Shown: positions 1 through 10,071 of the stretch, in pieces
How positions within the stretch are numbered: position 1 is the stretch's first letter
How the letters are laid out: every line of letters starts with the position of its first letter
Source of the DNA: Bolinopsis microptera
Lineage: Eukaryota > Ctenophora > Tentaculata > Lobata > Bolinopsidae
DNA length: 64,000 bases
Reading direction: 5' to 3'
Assembly (NCBI RefSeq): GCF_026151205.1
Contig: NC_087072.1
Coordinates: forward strand, 8,170,084 to 8,234,083
The notes under the pieces: model-generated
The model's database searches: none
Told to the model about the DNA's origin: nothing
The model's input: only the letters and a program-made list of their open reading frames with translations
Program-made: the position numbers and the translations under genes

Positions 1-616
1 GAATCTTTTGGCCACAACTCACTTCGTTCGCATTATAGATTCACATTCACTTTCACTTTCACCATCACGCACAGTACAGGGTCATACCTCAATACCAAAT
101 TATTATAGGGCACAAGAACAAATTTGTTTACAATTATCAAAATTTGTTGAGCCCAGCAGCTTTCTTTCCTCTCTTCCCCCGTCGTCTGGAGTGTGTGATT
201 TTTGTCGATGTCCGAGCTCTGATATTTATCATTAGTTTATGGTTAACTTTCTGTGATTGGACTCGGTATTTACGTCCCGGCCGAGTGGGACGATGCTTGC
301 TCGCCAGTTAAGCTTACTGCAGTAGATAACACTAATTTCTACAAACTGTAGAATATTAAATATAAAATGTGTCCACGATGGCGCAAATGCATAATTTGAT
401 TATTTTTCGACGCTGTCGTCGGGGTGAGAGTTATCCGAAATAACTGCATGCCCCTACGATTGCGTCACCACTGGTGAGCAAGCATTTGTTTGTTGTTTAG
501 TTGTGTTGAAAGGGAACATTACTTGATTAATTCATCCATTCGGATTTTAATAACGATGAGCTATGATATATATACCGTTCATCTAAGATTATTGGATCAA
601 TTTTATTATATGATAA
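1..616. other. Intergenic stretch upstream of LINE copy 1
   Basis: No gene is supported here. An open frame at 8-235 begins at TTG, has no recognisable domain and is probably chance. The stretch contains the small inverted-repeat element described separately at 293-485. The LINE begins abruptly near 617 after in-frame stops. Confidence 0.4.
293..485. repeat. Small inverted-repeat (MITE-like) element
   Basis: The ends are a 16-bp inverted repeat, ATGCTTGCTCGCCAGT on the left and its complement with one mismatch on the right, 193 bp overall. There is no coding capacity. I saw no convincing target-site duplication, so this could be a degenerate MITE or a chance foldback. Confidence 0.4.
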
Positions 617-2182
617 GATATTATAAACGAACTTGGCACACAAAGTGGTACATTCCCAAGTATTTTTAAAACTGGTAAAGTTATTCCTATTTACAAGAAA
701 GACAATAAGGAATGCATTGAAAATTATCGGCCTGTATCAATATTACCTTTATTTGGAAAGATCTTCGAGAAGGTCATTTATAAACGCCTCTATAATTTCT
801 TCACATCTAAAGGTGTACTAACAGACTCACAGTTTGGATTTAGAAAAGGCCATTCTACCACCCATGCTCTACACAAATCTATAGACTCCGTTACTAAGTC
901 TCTGGCAAGCAATAAACATGTCCTAGGGATATTCATTGACTTGAGCAAAGCCTTCGACACCCTTGATCACGATATTCTTTTATGCAAATTAAATTCCTAC
1001 GGTATTAGGGGCACAGCACTTACCTTACTAAAAAGCTATTTGACTAACAGAAAGCAGTATGTTATGTATAACGATGTACCATCAGAAACAATGGACGTGA
1101 AATTTGGAGTACCACAAGGGTCAATTCTAGGGCCGTTACTCTTCTTATTGTATATGAACGATATAGTAAACTGCTTTTCAGACAGTGAGGTGAAATTTGT
1201 ACTTTATGCTGATGACACTAATATCTTCATATCAGGACCATCTAGAGAAGCAACATACAAAAAAGCCAACTTAGTACTTAAACATGTCTCGATTTACATG
1301 AAATGTAATCTACTTCATATCAACATGTCCAAATGCTGCTACATACATTTTAAACCTGCCTCTGAATATGATGACACCTGTGCACGGACCAGACCATTTG
1401 CTATCCTGCTAGATGAATCTAGATCAATATTCATCAATGGTAAGGTTATTACTAAAGTCAAGGATACCAAATTCTTAGGTGTTGTTATAGATAGTAAGCT
1501 AAACTGGATTGCCCACATGCACTACATCCGTAAAAAACTGCGATCTATGACTGGTGCAATCTGCAGAATTCGGCACTCGATACCTTCTGAACTATATTTG
1601 AAAATATATAATGCTCTTTTTGAATCACATCTCAGTTATGGTATAAGTGTTTGGGGTGTTGTCCTCAAAGAACGGTCCAATGATAGTCTTTTCATCACAC
1701 AGAAGCACTGTATAAGGATCCTTTTTGGCGACCTTGACTCATATTTAGATAAACAATCAACATGTGCACGTACTAGACCATACGGTATGCAAAAACTAGA
1801 CCATAAACACTTCGAAAAGGAGCATACAAAACCCATTTTTAATAGATTAAAAATTCTTACAGCTCAAAACTTGTACAAATATCACTGTATTTTAGAATTC
1901 TCTAAGATTATCAAGTACCACTGCCCATACTCCCTTTATGAGGCTATCAACATTTCAAACCGTGCAACGAGTCTAATAGTTATTCTCCTAAATAAATCAA
2001 ATACCTTTTTGTTTAATGCAGCCAAGCTTTGGAACGCTGTTCATAAAAAAATTTTAACTTCAAGCAATTGCTTAGAAACGTCCATTAGCTTGATAAAACT
2101 GAGAACCAAAGCACTATTAATACAAGCACAGGTAGCTGACTTAAAAGATACTTGGACTCCAAACAATTTTAAATTGCAGTAA
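617..2182 (+). CDS. LINE reverse transcriptase ORF2 (partial, 5'-truncated)
   Basis: About 520 codons of ORF2, with no start codon because the element is truncated. Reading from 617, the RT blocks appear in order: ENYRPVSILP, QFGFRKGHSTTHAL, FIDLSKAFDTLDHDIL, GVPQGSILGPLLFLLYMND and the catalytic YADDT, then a maturase/thumb-like region with SKLNW and HLSYGISVWG. The last 200 residues are the C-terminal region typical of L2/CR1-type LINEs. The hexapeptide CARTRP occurs twice, first near 1379 and again near 1764; the second sits in a C-terminal block that is also seen in the fragment at 34.9 kb. The product would be enzymatic only as part of a full element; here it is a dead-on-arrival fragment with an open frame. 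Confidence 0.8.
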   Translation, partial: DIINELGTQSGTFPSIFKTGKVIPIYKKDNKECIENYRPVSILPLFGKIFEKVIYKRLYNFFTSKGVLTDSQFGFRKGHSTTHALHKSIDSVTKSLASNKHVLGIFIDLSKAFDTLDHDILLCKLNSYGIRGTALTLLKSYLTNRKQYVMYNDVPSETMDVKFGVPQGSILGPLLFLLYMNDIVNCFSDSEVKFVLYADDTNIFISGPSREATYKKANLVLKHVSIYMKCNLLHINMSKCCYIHFKPASEYDDTCARTRPFAILLDESRSIFINGKVITKVKDTKFLGVVIDSKLNWIAHMHYIRKKLRSMTGAICRIRHSIPSELYLKIYNALFESHLSYGISVWGVVLKERSNDSLFITQKHCIRILFGDLDSYLDKQSTCARTRPYGMQKLDHKHFEKEHTKPIFNRLKILTAQNLYKYHCILEFSKIIKYHCPYSLYEAINISNRATSLIVILLNKSNTFLFNAAKLWNAVHKKILTSSNCLETSISLIKLRTKALLIQAQVADLKDTWTPNNFKLQ

Positions 2183-2460
2183 GCAAGTCAAATTGCAGCA
2201 GCACACACTTACTATTACTATCATGATTGTACTATAGACAGAAAATCTTTCAAATCGATTTTGGGCGCTTTTTAAACATTTGTTGTAATGTTTTTAGATA
2301 AGTTAAATATCTAAATTTATGAAATTTTTTATCGGAATGAATTAATTGATATTTAATAATTTATTCGGTAGGTTTATCTGGTATTGATATTGATTATATT
2401 GATATTGTTATTATTGAACGAAGCTAACTCTAGACATAGTTAATACTACTTCTTTTAAGA

Positions 2461-2650
2461 AGGGGACTTGGAGTATAAACGACCAAGTTTGCATAAATCT
2501 CTACCCAACCAAGAACTCAGGAGGCAAAGGTGGGTGCGTAAACTTTTGGTCTGCACTCTCCGATCCTGTATCACCCTGGATTCTTCTCGACGTATCTTTG
2601 TAAAAGTTATATACCTTTTAGTCAATCTCTTGCTACTCCAAGTCCCCTAA
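2461..2650 (+). repeat. Inverted repeat within the LINE 3' UTR
   Basis: GGGGACTTGGAGTA at 2462 is matched by TACTCCAAGTCCCC ending at 2649, enclosing about 160 bp. Inside, GACCAAGTTTGC and GTAAACTTTTGGTC form a second, imperfect pair. The same arrangement is retained at 41946-42129 in copy 2. A folded RNA here could be the structure recognised by the element's reverse transcriptase; that role is inference. Confidence 0.6.
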
Positions 2651-2762
2651 AATATCTGATCTAAAGTTCGTGCTAGTTATATATATATGAAATATATTTT
2701 TGTCTGCTTTAATTGATACTAAATAAAATTGTTGTTTTCTTGAAATTGTTGTTTTCTTGACA

Positions 2763-3574
2763 CAAAAGATTATAATGCGGAGGTTGGCTGGCTCTTTTAT
2801 AATAAATACGACACTCCAATTTACAGAATGCTTGTTATAGAATAAAACAAATAAATATTATCAGACTATACATGCAGCATGAGTAACTGGTGGATAAGCC
2901 CTCGGTAAAAACGGATCCGGAAAAGTCATTGTGGCACTCGGGTCCTTGGTATTGTCGTCGGTATATTGTCCATTACCTACGTTCTGCTTTCATAGTTTAA
3001 ACAATAGTGAGTTCTAAACATAAATATAACAGCTTTAAACCGACTAAGTATGAATGAATGAAATACCTGACAATCTACACTCCTATAAAAATTAAAAAAG
3101 CATGAGTAACTCGTAGTGATGTATGATTTCTAAAAACTTTAAATTAAATTTGGCGCTCACAGGTCCTCATGATCATGTGATCGCCGCATGAGGTTCTGTA
3201 AATGCGCAGGGCACCTTCGAGCTTATATTATTCACCTTACTGAGGCAGTCAACCAACGCGCAGCTTTATTTTTATGATATGATATGTTTTGATTGTTATT
3301 AATAAATACCAAAATTTAAATTTGTTTTCCTAAAATTTGTTTTCCTATTAACGAGATCATGCATTTTCGCCTTGGACGGAGGTGAAACAAGAAACTGTTA
3401 AGAAAACAGAATTTAATAATTGTAAATTAGGCTGGTGGTGGTATGCAATTGGTTAGAGGATAAGATTATTTAATGTAAAATAGCATGAACTTCACAATAA
3501 ATGTATCGTTGATAATGAAACTATATTGTGTATTGTGTTCCAAATTCGTCACATTAAAATTTTTCTAGGCAAAA
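2763..3574. other. Intergenic region and likely 5' region of the SSAT-like gene
   Basis: No coding evidence. A 14-bp unit (AAATTTGTTTTCCT) is repeated in tandem at about 3317-3345. Just before the next gene, TTTTTCTAG is followed by GCAAAA and the ATG, a good splice-acceptor context that could mark a 5' UTR intron or a spliced-leader site. Confidence 0.4.
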
Positions 3575-4036
3575 ATGGTTGATGCAAATAATGTTCTTGT
3601 TGAAGTGAAACCTCTATCGTCTGTTGATGATTCACTCCTGAATGAAATCATTAATTTGTGCAGCAGCTGTGATGACGTTCCAACAAGAAAAGCTGAAATT
3701 AAAACACTTCTTCACGATGGTTCAATTCACATATTAGTTGCCAAAGAAGCTAAAAGTGTTGCAGACAAAATGTTAGGTTTTGTATTGTTCTATTCTCATT
3801 ACAGCACATGGATGGGTGAATCTACAGTTATTAAACATATAGCAACTCTTCAACAAGATACATGTGTTGCTAAGCAGCTTATTCAAGAGACATTCAATTT
3901 GTGTAATAAGGAAGGTGTTCGTCGATATGACGTGTTTACCACAGAAGAATGGCTGAAACAAGTTCTTGCTGAAATGCAGTTTGTCAACTTATCAGTCGAG
4001 GAAGATTGGGATTGCTATACTCTAGAAATACAATGA
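3575..4036 (+). CDS. GNAT N-acetyltransferase, diamine acetyltransferase (SSAT)-like
   Basis: A 153-residue single-exon protein, close in length to spermidine/spermine and thialysine acetyltransferases (about 170). Recognition rests on the block GFVLFYSHYSTWMGES (about residues 68-83), equivalent to the YSTWKGR segment of SSAT, and on the C-terminal EEDWDCYTLE (about 142-151), equivalent to the EGWHFF segment. Family members transfer an acetyl group from acetyl-CoA to polyamines or related amines in the cytosol. Oddly, the acetyl-CoA pyrophosphate-binding loop (RGxGxG/A in the family) is replaced by QQDTCVAK, so catalysis or cofactor binding may be altered. The start is the first ATG, 10 bases after a splice-acceptor-like TTTTTCTAG. 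MRPL58 follows 196 bp downstream on the same strand. An SSAT-like fold is likely; the substrate is unknown. Confidence 0.75.
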   Translation: MVDANNVLVEVKPLSSVDDSLLNEIINLCSSCDDVPTRKAEIKTLLHDGSIHILVAKEAKSVADKMLGFVLFYSHYSTWMGESTVIKHIATLQQDTCVAKQLIQETFNLCNKEGVRRYDVFTTEEWLKQVLAEMQFVNLSVEEDWDCYTLEIQ

Positions 4037-4232
4037 TAATTATTTATTTCCCTAACTACTAGAACTATCCTAATTATTATTATCCTTTGATGAAAATCAT
4101 TTTCTTATAATGTTAGAAAAACTTGTGTTTGCACTTAGCATTACATCCCAAACTGATATTCTGACCCATATTACAATAGGATTATGTATAATTGCTGAGT
4201 TAATGTGACATGTGACACCATTTCACCTGGTC

Positions 4233-4754
4233 ATGCTAAGCTTGTCTAGCCGAGTGTGTAGGGTTTCAACGATTAACAACTACTGCCATATCCTAAATCA
4301 GAGATTTTTATCACACTTAAAGGATTCTGATGAAACTAGGGGATTTGTCTATCCTTTCCCCCAAAAGAAACTTGTATTCAAGACGGTAAAGAGTGGTGGT
4401 CCTGGTGGACAGAATCGTGATAAAAGAGAAACCAAAGTTCAAATAAAAGTTAACATCTCCGACGCAGATTGGATTAGTGAAAGGACAAAACAGTCACTTA
4501 TCAAGAAGTTAGATAATTCAGGACATCTGCATATCAATGAGGAGACCAGTCGAAGTCAAAGTACTAATAAAAATGAATGCATCGACAAATTATACAGACT
4601 GTTATTAGAACATTCTTACGTTCCTCCCCAACCTACTTTAGAAGAGTTGGCAGCTGAGAGGAGAAAAGAGAAGGCCAGAAAAGAGAGTAGGAAACAAGCT
4701 AATAGAGCAAAAAAGTATTATAGTAAAAGAGACAATCCTTTCAGTTTCAGATAA
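4233..4754 (+). CDS. MRPL58: Mitochondrial peptidyl-tRNA hydrolase MRPL58/ICT1 (mL62)
   Basis: A 173-residue class I release-factor-like protein. The catalytic GGQ lies in SGGPGGQNRDKRE (GGQ at residues 58-60), followed by the conserved strand TKVQIKVNISDADWI and a lysine/arginine-rich tail (RRKEKARKESRKQANRAKK) that in ICT1 enters the mRNA channel of stalled ribosomes. ICT1 hydrolyses peptidyl-tRNA on stalled mitochondrial ribosomes and is also a structural subunit of the large subunit. The first 25 residues (MLSLSSRVCRVSTINNYCH...) are basic and hydroxylated without acids, as in a mitochondrial targeting peptide. The frame extends 21 bases upstream only to a GTG, so I chose the ATG at 4233. 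Single exon. The alternative, MTRFR/C12orf65, also has GGQ, but the DADWISE...SRSQSTNKNECI segment fits ICT1 better. Confidence 0.85.
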   Translation: MLSLSSRVCRVSTINNYCHILNQRFLSHLKDSDETRGFVYPFPQKKLVFKTVKSGGPGGQNRDKRETKVQIKVNISDADWISERTKQSLIKKLDNSGHLHINEETSRSQSTNKNECIDKLYRLLLEHSYVPPQPTLEELAAERRKEKARKESRKQANRAKKYYSKRDNPFSFR

Positions 4755-5199
4755 TACGTTTAGTAGATAGTTGTTTTAGATACTAGAATTTATAACTTGT
4801 ATAATAACATTTTACAAATTGTTGAACTTGAGTTTGTAGTTTTGTTACGTGTTGAAAAACAGAGCTCTCTTATCTCTGTTTAATCGGAAATTTTAACTGC
4901 CACTGCACTGCTACTCACGGTGTTTTGTACTTTAGCCTTGTACATCTATACAAGTACAAATACAAACAATTGCAATGGAAACTGTCTGCTCATAACTCTG
5001 CAAAGAATCTTCCCTCGTCCAACGTTATGTAAAGCTTGTTCGAAATGATTATGTTGTCAAAAGTACCGACATGTACATTGTTATTTGTGTAAGGACAGTT
5101 TTTTCATGCTATCAACTTGATAAACTTGCAATGTCAGTGCGCCCCACGGTTTTTTACTGCTCACCTGACTCATGCTTTGAACAACACTTCATTCTATGC
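4755..5199. other. Intergenic, no gene seen
   Basis: AT-rich sequence after the MRPL58 stop. I see no ORF, repeat or RNA gene that can be supported. Confidence 0.3.
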
Positions 5200-8100
5200 T
5201 AACCGATTTGTTCGCTTTCTTTCTATTTATCTGTCATTGATTGTAGGTACTCTGAGGAGGAAAAGAGGGCTGCTACTTACCGAGATCAGGTAGGATATGT
5301 TAGATTAATAAAATAGAAGCCATAAGTTTGGAGTTCAAGGAAGAAGAATGTCTGCAACTTAAGAACCTTGGCTGAAGGAACAACTGTCCCAAAACCTGAG
5401 AGAGCTCAAGAGCGATCCTCAGATCAGGTTGTCTTTTATGAAACAATTTGCTGAACAGTTTAATCTTTAAAAGAAGACCTCACGTAAAATACAAGGATGA
5501 ATTGACAACACTGTTGTAAGCCAAATCTGTTACTGTTTCTCATACAAAGGACGTTCTCTATTCCACTTTTTACCGACTCAACAGTTCCACACCATCTGCC
5601 AACCACCACATGTTCCTATTGCTCCAACACGAACACCACCTTCATCATCACCCGAGATTCTAATTCTGTCCCCAAAGAAGAACTATCGGTAAATGCTGCA
5701 ACAATGACGAATGTGAAAAAATGTGCTACTGCTAAATTAAAGAGCAGTCCAAGTAGTATTACTCAGATGTATTGAAAACAACAAGAAAGTTTTCAATTGG
5801 CTTCCCTAATGCTGAAATTCGTGATAAGGCTACTAACTTTTCTCAATGATGGAAATACCTTAGAATCGATGGATATCAGTCACTAAGAATGGTCAACAAA
5901 ATCAGCCAAAAGTTACTATTTATGGTGTTATCTTCTGAAGTCTTGAAGATATAGACACTACAGCTGTGGAATGGTGCCGATAAACTTAGATCTTGAAAAG
6001 AACCACATAGTCGCCCAAATTGTGGAAAAACATCGTTCCAATCAAAGATTTGTATAAAGCAGGGCACACTATCAGTATTGTCCTATCTCTTAATAAGATA
6101 AAACGTTTTCGCCAACGATAAGCGGAACCATAGAGCTCACTATTGGAAATCAAACTATCACCATCTGTCTATAGAGTCCCCTCTTTACCAATACAACAAC
6201 AAGGATCTCTCATTTAGGAAGTCGCAGAACAAAGTAACTGATCGCTTCCTACAATCAAACAGTGTTATCATTGTCAAATGATTGGACACACCTTCTGTTG
6301 ACTGTAATGAAGTCAAAAACACATAAACCATCCTACCTGCATGTACTGTATGGGAAGTCACCCGGTCTCCAGCAAGCCAATTTAAGCAAAGAAGGACAAA
6401 CATGCCTGTCACGAAGTTTGGCTTTCCAACCCACACTAATGATGCCGAGAATTCAAGAAACTAATAATGCGGCAGCTTAACGATTGGTCCCTTGTTGGTA
6501 TAGAAACTAAACGTATTGCTGCTAACACTGACTTTATTTCAAAAAACGTAATGTGAAATAGGGGCTAATCCGACAGAAATCACACAGCTTTCTATTGGTT
6601 GTTTTCAACGCAAGGGTCTCTAAGCAACAAAACATGTGGCGTGCTACTAGAAATGCTTAAAGAAAAACTCGATATCTATCTGTTGATATCACGAAACTGG
6701 CTAAAAACTAAAGATCGGGCAAAGTATATGCCGAAATCCGTGGATTTTGGTTCGATATTATCAGTGCCCTCGAAGAGGTAGGGGAGGTGGTGGTTGGTTT
6801 TCTCTTCAACCCCAAAATGATATCGGCCTGTACCAATTATGTTACTAAATATTTCATCTTTTGAATACTTAATGTGTCATTAAAACTGCTGCAGAGATTA
6901 TCAGCTATGTGTAGTTATCGAAGCACTCAGGCCAAAGCGAAATATGATGTAACAAAAATACTAGTTTATGTATGACTTTGAAGGAACCTGGACAATTTCT
7001 TCTGCTTAAAAAACTGGGATCTCCAATTAATTTGTGGTGACCCTTTTTTTTTTTCTTTTTTTTTAATTTCCCCTGATTGAAGACCTGAACAATAATGTTT
7101 GCCCCAGAACTTTATTGCTCTTTATGTGAGAGCAAGGGCTTCCTTCAGCATGTCGACTCTCCTACTCACAACTCCGGCGGACACTGACTTGTTTTATTTA
7201 ACTCTAGCGTGTAAGTGACTCATTGTCTGTAAAGATATGATGGTAGAGACAAGCACTGGAACCACTCTGATCACTATCTAGTAAGTTTTTTTCAAGGTCC
7301 CAAGTCACATCGATCGATCATAAGAAAGCTCGACATATGAAAAAAAGATTGTCCAGGAGCTATGCAAACTTGACATCGATAAGTTCAGGGAAGATCTGTT
7401 TTGGGTTAAATACAGAGCTTAACCTTTCTGAATATCAATCCTTAACAAGACTGTGAACCTTTATCAAATGTCCCCTTGAACAGGTGCTAGACAAAACTTG
7501 CCCACTCATTACGAAACGTTTTAAACCTGCTGAAAAGGTCTGATTTTGGGATAATAAATGTCAAATTGCTGTCAGAGAGAGGGAGAAGGGCAAAACGAAA
7601 AGGCAAAAAAGTATCCAGAGGAAGATGAGTTTAAAACTACTCATTTGAAAATGTGTTGACACGGCAGAATCACTAACAATCGCGCTAGAGGATGGCTACG
7701 ATGATTAACCGCTCAGTTCATGGCAAAGGAGACTCTAAAGGGACCTATAAAGTCATACATAAACTTTTAGATAAGAAATTGGCTCCAGCAATTGCCAAAT
7801 GGTAAGGATTATCGAAGTGGCTGCCAAACTCAACTTCTTCGATCAAAAAGTAAAACCATTTACTCTAATATGAGAAGGAAATTCAAAACACTTCCCTAAA
7901 CGGTTCAAGGTACCAGGACTCTACTTTCGATAGATAAATGCAAAGTGTAATGCCTTAACTTAATCAGTTTATGGAAGTCACATTAACCGACCTTGAAACC
8001 TTAAATAAAGAAGTCTCCCAATAAATCAAGCGTACTCGATGGGGTCATACCAATGTGGCTCTTCAAGGAGCTGCTTACGCCGAGCTCTCCCAATCATCCA

Positions 8101-9560
8101 TTACATCGTGAATGATCACTAGAGTTTGGAAAATTCCATCTGCCCTAAAAGAAGCTCTATAAGGCCTGGACTCAAGAAACCTACTTAGATTTTGATGACT
8201 GAAAAACTATCGACCGATTATCAATCTAACTTATCTGTCCAAAATACTAGAAAAGTAGTTCAATTGCCAATTAAATAATATGCTAGATTTCGAACAACCG
8301 TTTTCCTCCCCATATCAATCAGCTATAGAAAATTCCATAGTTGTGAAACTGCAGTACCAAAATACATACTGATATTCTAATGATGATGACAGCAAAAACG
8401 AATGTTTGCTTCTACTCTTAGATCTATCAGCTCAGCTTTCGACCCATAAACCATAACCTCCATCTTACGAAACTCAAGGAATGGCGTAGGGTATTACAGA
8501 ACTAGCAACCAGCTGGTACAATGTTTACCTTAAATAATCGCAACATTCATGTTAAAAGTAAAAAAGCCATCATCTTTCTGAAGGCTAACTGGATATTGGT
8601 TGTACCTCAAGGATCCATTTAGGACCACTACTGTTTCATATTGTATAACCAGATCTTGATGAAATTGTCACAAAATATGGTTTCTCGATACATTTGTATC
8701 AGATGACACACAAGGTGTACTTTTACTTTTGAATGTTCACAGTTCTAATCCTGATATTAACCAGCGTGAAAAATTGCTTTCTCTGGAGATAAAGCAATGG
8801 ATGACATTAATCTTCTAAAACTGATGATGAAAAAACAGAGTTCATTGGATAAGACCATCATGTCACCCAATCCAGACATTTTTGGATTTAGGAGGACTCT
8901 CAATCTGCCCTGTTAGCAAGGCCCAGAACCTGGGATTTCCTTTTCGCCACCAAATGAATCTGGGAACTCTCAAATAAATGCTGTCTCCAAAGTATGTATT
9001 TGAATCAAAGGACTTAGCAAGAAATCGTTCGGAGAAGCTTTTCCCATGACCTAAAAGTTTCAGCTAGTTCATTCCAATATCCGCTGTTTCATAGACTACT
9101 GCAACTCATTCTATTCGGACTAACAAAAAGAATCTTCCATAAGCTAACAAAGAACAGAACAATGCGCTAGATTTATCTTTGGTCGATTACGGAATAAAGA
9201 TACGTGAACCTATCATGCCTTACCTCAAAAGCTCCAATTCTGCCTGTTTCGGTTCCGAATTAATTCAAAATATCACTGCTGTCCTTCAGTGTCTTAATAA
9301 CATAGCCCCTCAGTTCTTACAAGGACACGTCAAATCTAAGGAATACGAAGACAAAGTTCCCAGACTAGATAGATGGACTTTATTGTTGAAATTCCTCCTG
9401 CACACTCATTTCAGACTAAACAGATGCTGCATTTATGTTTTGTAGGAACCAAAAATTAGAATGACCTACCCTTCTCAGTGAGATCAATATCCTCTGTAGA
9501 ATGATGTTAAAAATGCCCTAAAGACTTGTATTTCCAACTAGCTTTTGATAATATTTCTAA
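5200..9560 (+). mobile_element. Highly degenerate LINE (L2/CR1-like), near full length
   Basis: No long frame survives, but parts of a non-LTR element can be read in order in mixed frames. Near 6268 a CCHC zinc-knuckle-like CYHCQMIGHTFC belongs to an ORF1-type protein. At 7018-7060 LICGD is the endonuclease GDFN region. Near 7150-7280 come the QHVDSPTHNSGG and SDHYL endonuclease blocks. Near 8050-8260 LWLFKE and NYRPIINL-type RT blocks appear. Near 8615-8640 LGPLLFH corresponds to the PQGSxLGPLLF block. At 9095-9115 IDYCNSF, and at 9165-9340 the ARFIFGR and C-terminal LINE block, follow. Stops and frame changes are scattered throughout, so the copy is old. Both boundaries are approximate. Confidence 0.7.
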
Positions 9561-10071
9561 TATTTGTCCATAATTCTGAACTGATATGAAAGTGCATAAT
9601 TTTGGTAACTTCATACAAATATTAGTTCATAAAATCAGAACTGTTTAAAAAGTCATAAATCTTGCTATTTCAAACACTAAGTTCTCGCTTTGAATGACTT
9701 TATGACATCTTGTTGGGTATATTTTAATGTCGAAGGCGTGTAATAAAATGTTAGACATTTATTTTATTTATTATTTAGGTAATTTTTGCAGATGAACTAA
9801 TTTATCTAATTACTAATTTATGCATCAGAACAAGAAATATAAGAGAGTTTTTCTGTATCGGTACTGGTATTAGACATGATGGTTTTTCAGGATATTCATT
9901 GTTCATTTTAACCCTTATTTTATACTTATTTCCTCGCTCAAAATGACTGAAGTAAAGTAACATAATATATTTAACTGTCTCATTGAAAATACGGTATTAT
10001 TTTAAATACTTTAATATATTACAACTTATTATGTCCACAATAATACTACCCACAGTAGGTATGATGTAATG
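9561..10071. other. AT-rich intergenic or 5' flank of TRAK
   Basis: No gene or clear repeat seen. An upstream TRAK exon with the initiator ATG may lie here or to the left, because the exon at about 10072-10291 has no in-frame ATG. Confidence 0.3.

Larger units (their letters stand above)
617..2762 (+). mobile_element. 5'-truncated L2/CR1-like LINE, copy 1
   Basis: A non-LTR retrotransposon that keeps only the reverse transcriptase part of ORF2 and the 3' UTR. The frame is open from about 617 to 2182. It ends not in poly(A) but in a short tandem repeat (two units of about 17 bp, core TTGTTGTTTTCTTGA, 2725-2762), as is known for the CR1/L2 group. The same 3' end, with the same two terminal units, recurs at 41479-42245, which fixes the 3' boundary. 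The endonuclease domain and ORF1 are absent, the usual result of incomplete reverse transcription at insertion. The long uninterrupted frame and the close match to copy 2 suggest recent activity. Confidence 0.9.

Noticed and set aside
8-235. 75-codon frame at the left edge
   Set aside because: TTG start, no domain, no splice context.
2468-2650. 60-codon frame, also found at 41951-42133
   Set aside because: It starts with TTG and lies in the LINE 3' UTR; conservation reflects recent copying of the element.
4212-4232. GTG-initiated N-terminal extension of MRPL58
   Set aside because: GTG is not a normal animal start; the ATG at 4233 gives a good mitochondrial targeting sequence.
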